Source of the DNA: JAUMBM01 sp964441755
GTDB lineage: Bacteria > Bacteroidota > Bacteroidia > Chitinophagales > Saprospiraceae
Length of the DNA: 7,711 bases
NCBI GenBank assembly: GCA_964441755.1
Contig: CAYTVG010000048.1
Span: 1 to 7,711, forward strand
Direction: 5' to 3'
Shown here piece after piece: positions 7,501 to 7,711 of this stretch. A program made the translations under genes and the position numbers. A model generated the notes under the pieces. That model worked only from the letters and a program-made list of their open reading frames with translations. It was not told the DNA's origin and did not search any database. Every line of letters starts with the position of its first letter. Positions within the stretch are counted from its first letter, which is position 1.

Positions 7501-7711
7501 CGCTACAGTCGCTGGTGCCGCTCAATGGAGATGTAATCAAGAGCCAGACGACCTTCGCGCAGTACGTCGCGGGTGCTGGTTGGATTGGCAACATGAGCTT
7601 CATGCGCCCGACCCAGGGTTATTTGCTGCGGCTGAGCAATCCGGGTACGCTGCAGTATCCGCCGCGCCGCCTGTGGGAGGATGAGGTTAGCTTCCGCTCC
7701 GGCGCTGATCC
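1476..7711 (+). CDS. Giant secreted multidomain LamG-like surface protein (3' end outside window)
   Basis: This reading frame stays open from the ATG at 1476 to the window edge: 2078 complete codons plus two bases. I read it through without a stop or frame break. Modules in order: signal peptide 1-23; unassigned 24-88; FN3-like 89-175; carboxypeptidase-regulatory-like halves 179-205 and 417-445 around LamG 1 (207-362); LamG 2 (451-600); further regulatory-like beta modules 689-865; an unnamed central block to 1322 (LRDPPGD at 1008-1014, SSCPHEP at 1309-1315); two Ig/FN3-like domains to 1560; Big_5-like 1562-1678; BACON-like 1685-1777; a GAFVGDELRG module 1782-1893; and GWNWIS repeats from 1899. 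No catalytic motif was seen. LamG jellyrolls usually bind sugars or proteins, so adhesion or matrix binding is a reasonable inference. This architecture in Bacteroidota normally ends in a T9SS sorting domain, which would lie past the edge. Confidence 0.96.
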   Translation, partial: MIKTIYYYLAILLLAGMSTSLVAQSETNCDPTANQPITQGYLSFNYGSANNVVSFRNRSSYTIAQPLTGFQFSQPYSTQGGFWTRFLLPPQAPIVIVSQGDFPDRIHIRWALDPLSSEATEGYVVLRDGGFLAQVEAGITQFIDFNIQAGEFYEYTIYGRNQFGDGSHGKAVGFVNPNGIVTGKLQTFSGNPVANAVVKLTPTVGRSLRFDGVNDYLCVTHLPVVPTNMWTVSAWVKIDNGYDRDGIIDLGSDKNKNFWLHTTPAGSGKGVVAGVGSGSNSTNLTHVFTENPDGWHQVTSVYNGTSLLLYVDGRYVSSTQAAIASEDALFTIGSRRDQTGFFHGRIDDVRLFNAPLTSTQIFLTRDLTVSKSTANLVAYWKFDEGLGVKAFDISDNDMHTFINGATFSSDAAPVNNAGFTDVGGFYTIEGINYSQAQTFTATPVKNFYSRYALEFNAAYSSYATLTNFDLPDTATVEINLHPFDLQSRQVVLAKGEDDFLFGIENNNFFLTINGETQVVGPATTAYQHLSFTLDAYTGQVAYYKNGDLQNTFTYSDLSGEWTGEPWQLGAAGSPGADFYTGLLDEVAFYHSVLTVANIQLNASPFGSGGTDVANPYLISYFSLDEGDGTELADYGPLMSGVGTVYNAPFSIITYRQESNPNLFQPSQRVININESTTAASAIDFVNLSTVTISGVVRFENTFCYQKEVEILVNGAPYFPPVMTDENGRFVADFEPGVTVTLSPRYNDHVYSPGFFQVRRLNRPVAGVLFQNQVKREVVGQMAGGNCRLSVIPDGAVVKVKAQALNDCYYQELTLDNPDGNFHFRGLPPIPMAISVTEHSNNIVYNYFQVQGGQETDLRLVEKDTIDFIYIAPPNVLIQPFEENGCAGSELRMIEQSSPDNGNRLYKTKVRVFERYDGGDCFLDTFQLTINNEIGDLAAYTVDSDTSTYTIEYWAGVPNITGNYEKFLQVTANVNGSQATSVERVVVLGERSRESTFTTASPAMPLIILRDPPGDGSSASLAESSTYCQSWSNATFLNTSLNTSVTIDMAPKVTTYTGTPFGGVITETDLTAELDFSASARYGYSNSEAAEVCVTNDIVYSTSGGDVVLGDDADLYVGAAVNFEFSSTDVLDFDPDLCEFTLGSNLRVWPEGFGTKYIYSEYQIRKDVIPSLEFIGDTASADNWRRILAYNKRLKDQAIFKENISFDALTNYNQTLTTSNSGSLEVTHEFEITAGMALTLGNSFNGVGVKGTVGFEIGGGGAFTQGFTNQTSRSVSFSLADDDLGDNFSVDILDDPVFGTPVFRLRSGESSCPHEPNTRPREGVTLTADQIVAVNVPENDAAVFNFTIGNTSQTDEWRYYTLELWRETNPLGARVRVQGNTTSSGSFLVEPGGGQDVVVTIERGPEAYDYENLLFYAISACEGARYDAFNEGNFPPEPFYDGMEVSAFFLEPCSPIDIGFPLQDWVVTPDDGNILFITLNEYIYNDPDLDIVRVQYRRTGGDGSWINIAELPASEFANSPVFKIVQWDMSELVDGAYEIRAVTQCYDVSLNPGISTVIKGRKETQPPQLFGTPQPGDGVLNPGDEISIMFSKRVRCDRIFPADGIGTNVNINSLALQDMTNGGILVDATISCNNDKIVIVPNIPNRFLENNILRATVAGIEDLYGNAIPEPIVWEFIVNRNNLFWEEGRIDEFVFEGNTLTVTRRIRNQGGSVTSFNIEDIPVWMEVFPTNGNVIPGDFAQVTFRFPADIVGGHYNTTLQMITPQGPEPLQVDLRVACPDPAWVVNPLAYSYTMNMTVQLNIEGELSTDRLDLIGAFVGDELRGSGYIRYSAILDRYLAFLTIYSNQVSGETVTFRIWDASTCLLYGQTAESFTFETNDLIGSPLTPQVIHTNNLVRVAIPIFWGWNWISYNVNLPDPSINTALASLTAPQGATIKGQSTFSQYFNGGGVWAGSLNQLSHLTMYQYRSTGLDSIILLGNPVNLETTTIPIVQGWNWISYLPLQGMAVDSALQSLVPLNGDVIKSQTTFAQYVAGAGWIGNMSFMRPTQGYLLRLSNPGTLQYPPRRLWEDEVSFRSGAD
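2094..2561 (+). other. LamG-like jellyroll domain 1
   Basis: Residues 207-362 of the giant protein. Family marks are SLRFDGVNDYLCV at the start, MWTVSAWVKI, GWHQVTSVYNG, LLLYVDGRYV, FTIGSRR, and the closing strand GRIDDVRLFNAPLTSTQI. This concanavalin-A-like fold typically binds carbohydrate or protein ligands. It follows at once on a carboxypeptidase-regulatory-like strand (NAVVKLTP), which suggests insertion within that fold. A YWKFDEG motif (379-385), which often opens LamG units, comes after it. Confidence 0.9.
2826..3275 (+). other. LamG-like jellyroll domain 2
   Basis: Residues 451-600 of the giant protein. It is more diverged than domain 1 but keeps the order YALEFNAAYSSYATL, TVEINLHPF, VVLAKGE, HLSFTLDAYTG, VAYYKNGDL, WQLGAAG and GLLDEVAFYHSVLTVANI. 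It too is followed by a YFSLDEG motif (620-626), the same trailing arrangement as in domain 1. Confidence 0.8.
4473..5441 (+). other. Central block of the giant protein with no family recognised
   Basis: Residues 1000-1322. Landmarks in order are ILRDPPGD (1007-1014), GGDVVLGDDADLYVGAAVN (1103-1121), RRILAYNKRLKDQA, ENISFDALTNYNQT (from 1201), a long Ser/Thr- and Gly-rich alternating stretch (about 1214-1286, with VGFEIGGGGAF), FSVDI (1287-1291) and SSCPHEP…PREGV (1309-1323). I have the impression that several of these motifs recur together in other giant bacterial proteins, but I cannot name a Pfam family and assign no function. Confidence 0.5.
6159..6509 (+). other. Big_5-like (SbsA Ig-like) domain
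   Basis: Residues 1562-1678 of the giant protein. The pattern is PPQLFGTPQPGDGVLNPGDE, then ISIMFSKRVRC, a middle section with KIVIVPNIPNRFLENN, and VAGIEDLYGNAI…WEFIVN at the end. This is the usual order of the Ig-like Big_5 family: P-x-DG, then I-x-F-S, then a 'D-x-x-GN' strand and a W-x-F close. The role is structural, as a spacer in surface proteins. Confidence 0.75.
6819..7154 (+). other. 'GAFVGDELRG' beta module
   Basis: Residues 1782-1893 of the giant protein. It shows WVVNPLAYSYTMNMTVQL, LDLIGAFVGDELRGSG (1814-1825 core), YLAFLTIYSN and VTFRIWDAS. From memory, this W-x-x-NP…SMT / AF-x-x-x-E-x-RG / YSN / F-x-IWD pattern occurs in Bacteroidota and Chlorobi-group exported proteins, often just before GWNW repeats as here. 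Its function is unknown to me. Confidence 0.55.
7170..7433 (+). repeat. GWNWIS protein repeat, copy 1
   Basis: This 264-bp, 88-residue unit begins at IPI before GWNWISYN (GWNWIS at residues 1904-1909). It continues with LASLTAPQGATIKGQSTFSQY, a GGVWAG turn and MYQYR. It is coding sequence within the giant protein. The copies differ at many bases, so this is an old protein-level duplication. Confidence 0.85.
7434..7697 (+). repeat. GWNWIS protein repeat, copy 2
   Basis: This copy starts exactly 264 bp after the first, with IPI and GWNWISYL (GWNWIS at residues 1992-1997). It matches with LQSLVPLNGDVIKSQTTFAQY, GAGWIGN and GYLLRL. The last residues (LWEDEVSF) lose the match, so the true end is approximate and may lie a little earlier. 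Further copies could follow outside the window. Confidence 0.8.

Noticed and set aside
1..7711. CRISPR array, tRNA, rRNA or insertion sequence
   Set aside because: No regularly spaced direct repeats, tRNA- or rRNA-like sequence, or transposase motifs were seen on either strand.

Overview
The window looks like chromosomal DNA of a free-living member of the Bacteroidota, most likely the Saprospiria (Lewinella/Haliscomenobacter-like). The grounds are two secreted proteins whose signal peptides end just before glutamine (…LHG|QE, …LVA|QS), weak or absent Shine-Dalgarno sequences, and a giant mosaic surface protein of LamG, FN3-like, carboxypeptidase-regulatory-like, Big_5-like and 'GWNWIS' repeat modules. 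That mix is typical of the phylum. The placement rests on family knowledge and was not checked by a search.

Layout: positions 1-549 are AT-rich and hold no convincing gene. They carry three short inverted repeats (168-201, 334-379, 456-479). From 550 both genes lie on the + strand. Gene 1 (550-1428, 292 aa) is a secreted protein: a signal peptide, a beta-rich N-terminal domain, then a domain resembling phage tail collar/short tail fibre proteins, with three His-x-His motifs and the family's terminal ETRPKN motif. After 47 bp, gene 2 (from 1476) runs open to the right edge of the window, giving 2078 complete codons and no stop. It fills 81% of the window and is cut off by it.

Gene 2 in order: signal peptide (1-23), short unassigned N-terminus, FN3-like domain (about 89-175), first half of a carboxypeptidase-regulatory-like fold (179-205), LamG 1 (207-362), second half of that fold (417-445), LamG 2 (451-600), more regulatory-like beta modules (689-865), a long central block without a family I can name (about 866-1322), two Ig/FN3-like domains (1323-1560), a Big_5-like domain (1562-1678), a BACON-like domain (1685-1777), a 'GAFVGDELRG' module (1782-1893) and two tandem 88-residue repeats containing GWNWIS (from 1899). 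A type IX secretion (T9SS) sorting domain would be expected beyond the edge but cannot be seen.

The close same-strand spacing suggests one transcript for two exported proteins: a small protein with a probable metal-binding, fibre-tip-like end and a giant surface protein with carbohydrate- or protein-binding modules. A role in adhesion or surface display is inference. The parts most worth a second look are the unnamed central block of gene 2, the HxH motifs of the secreted collar-like protein, and the LamG domain apparently inserted in another fold.
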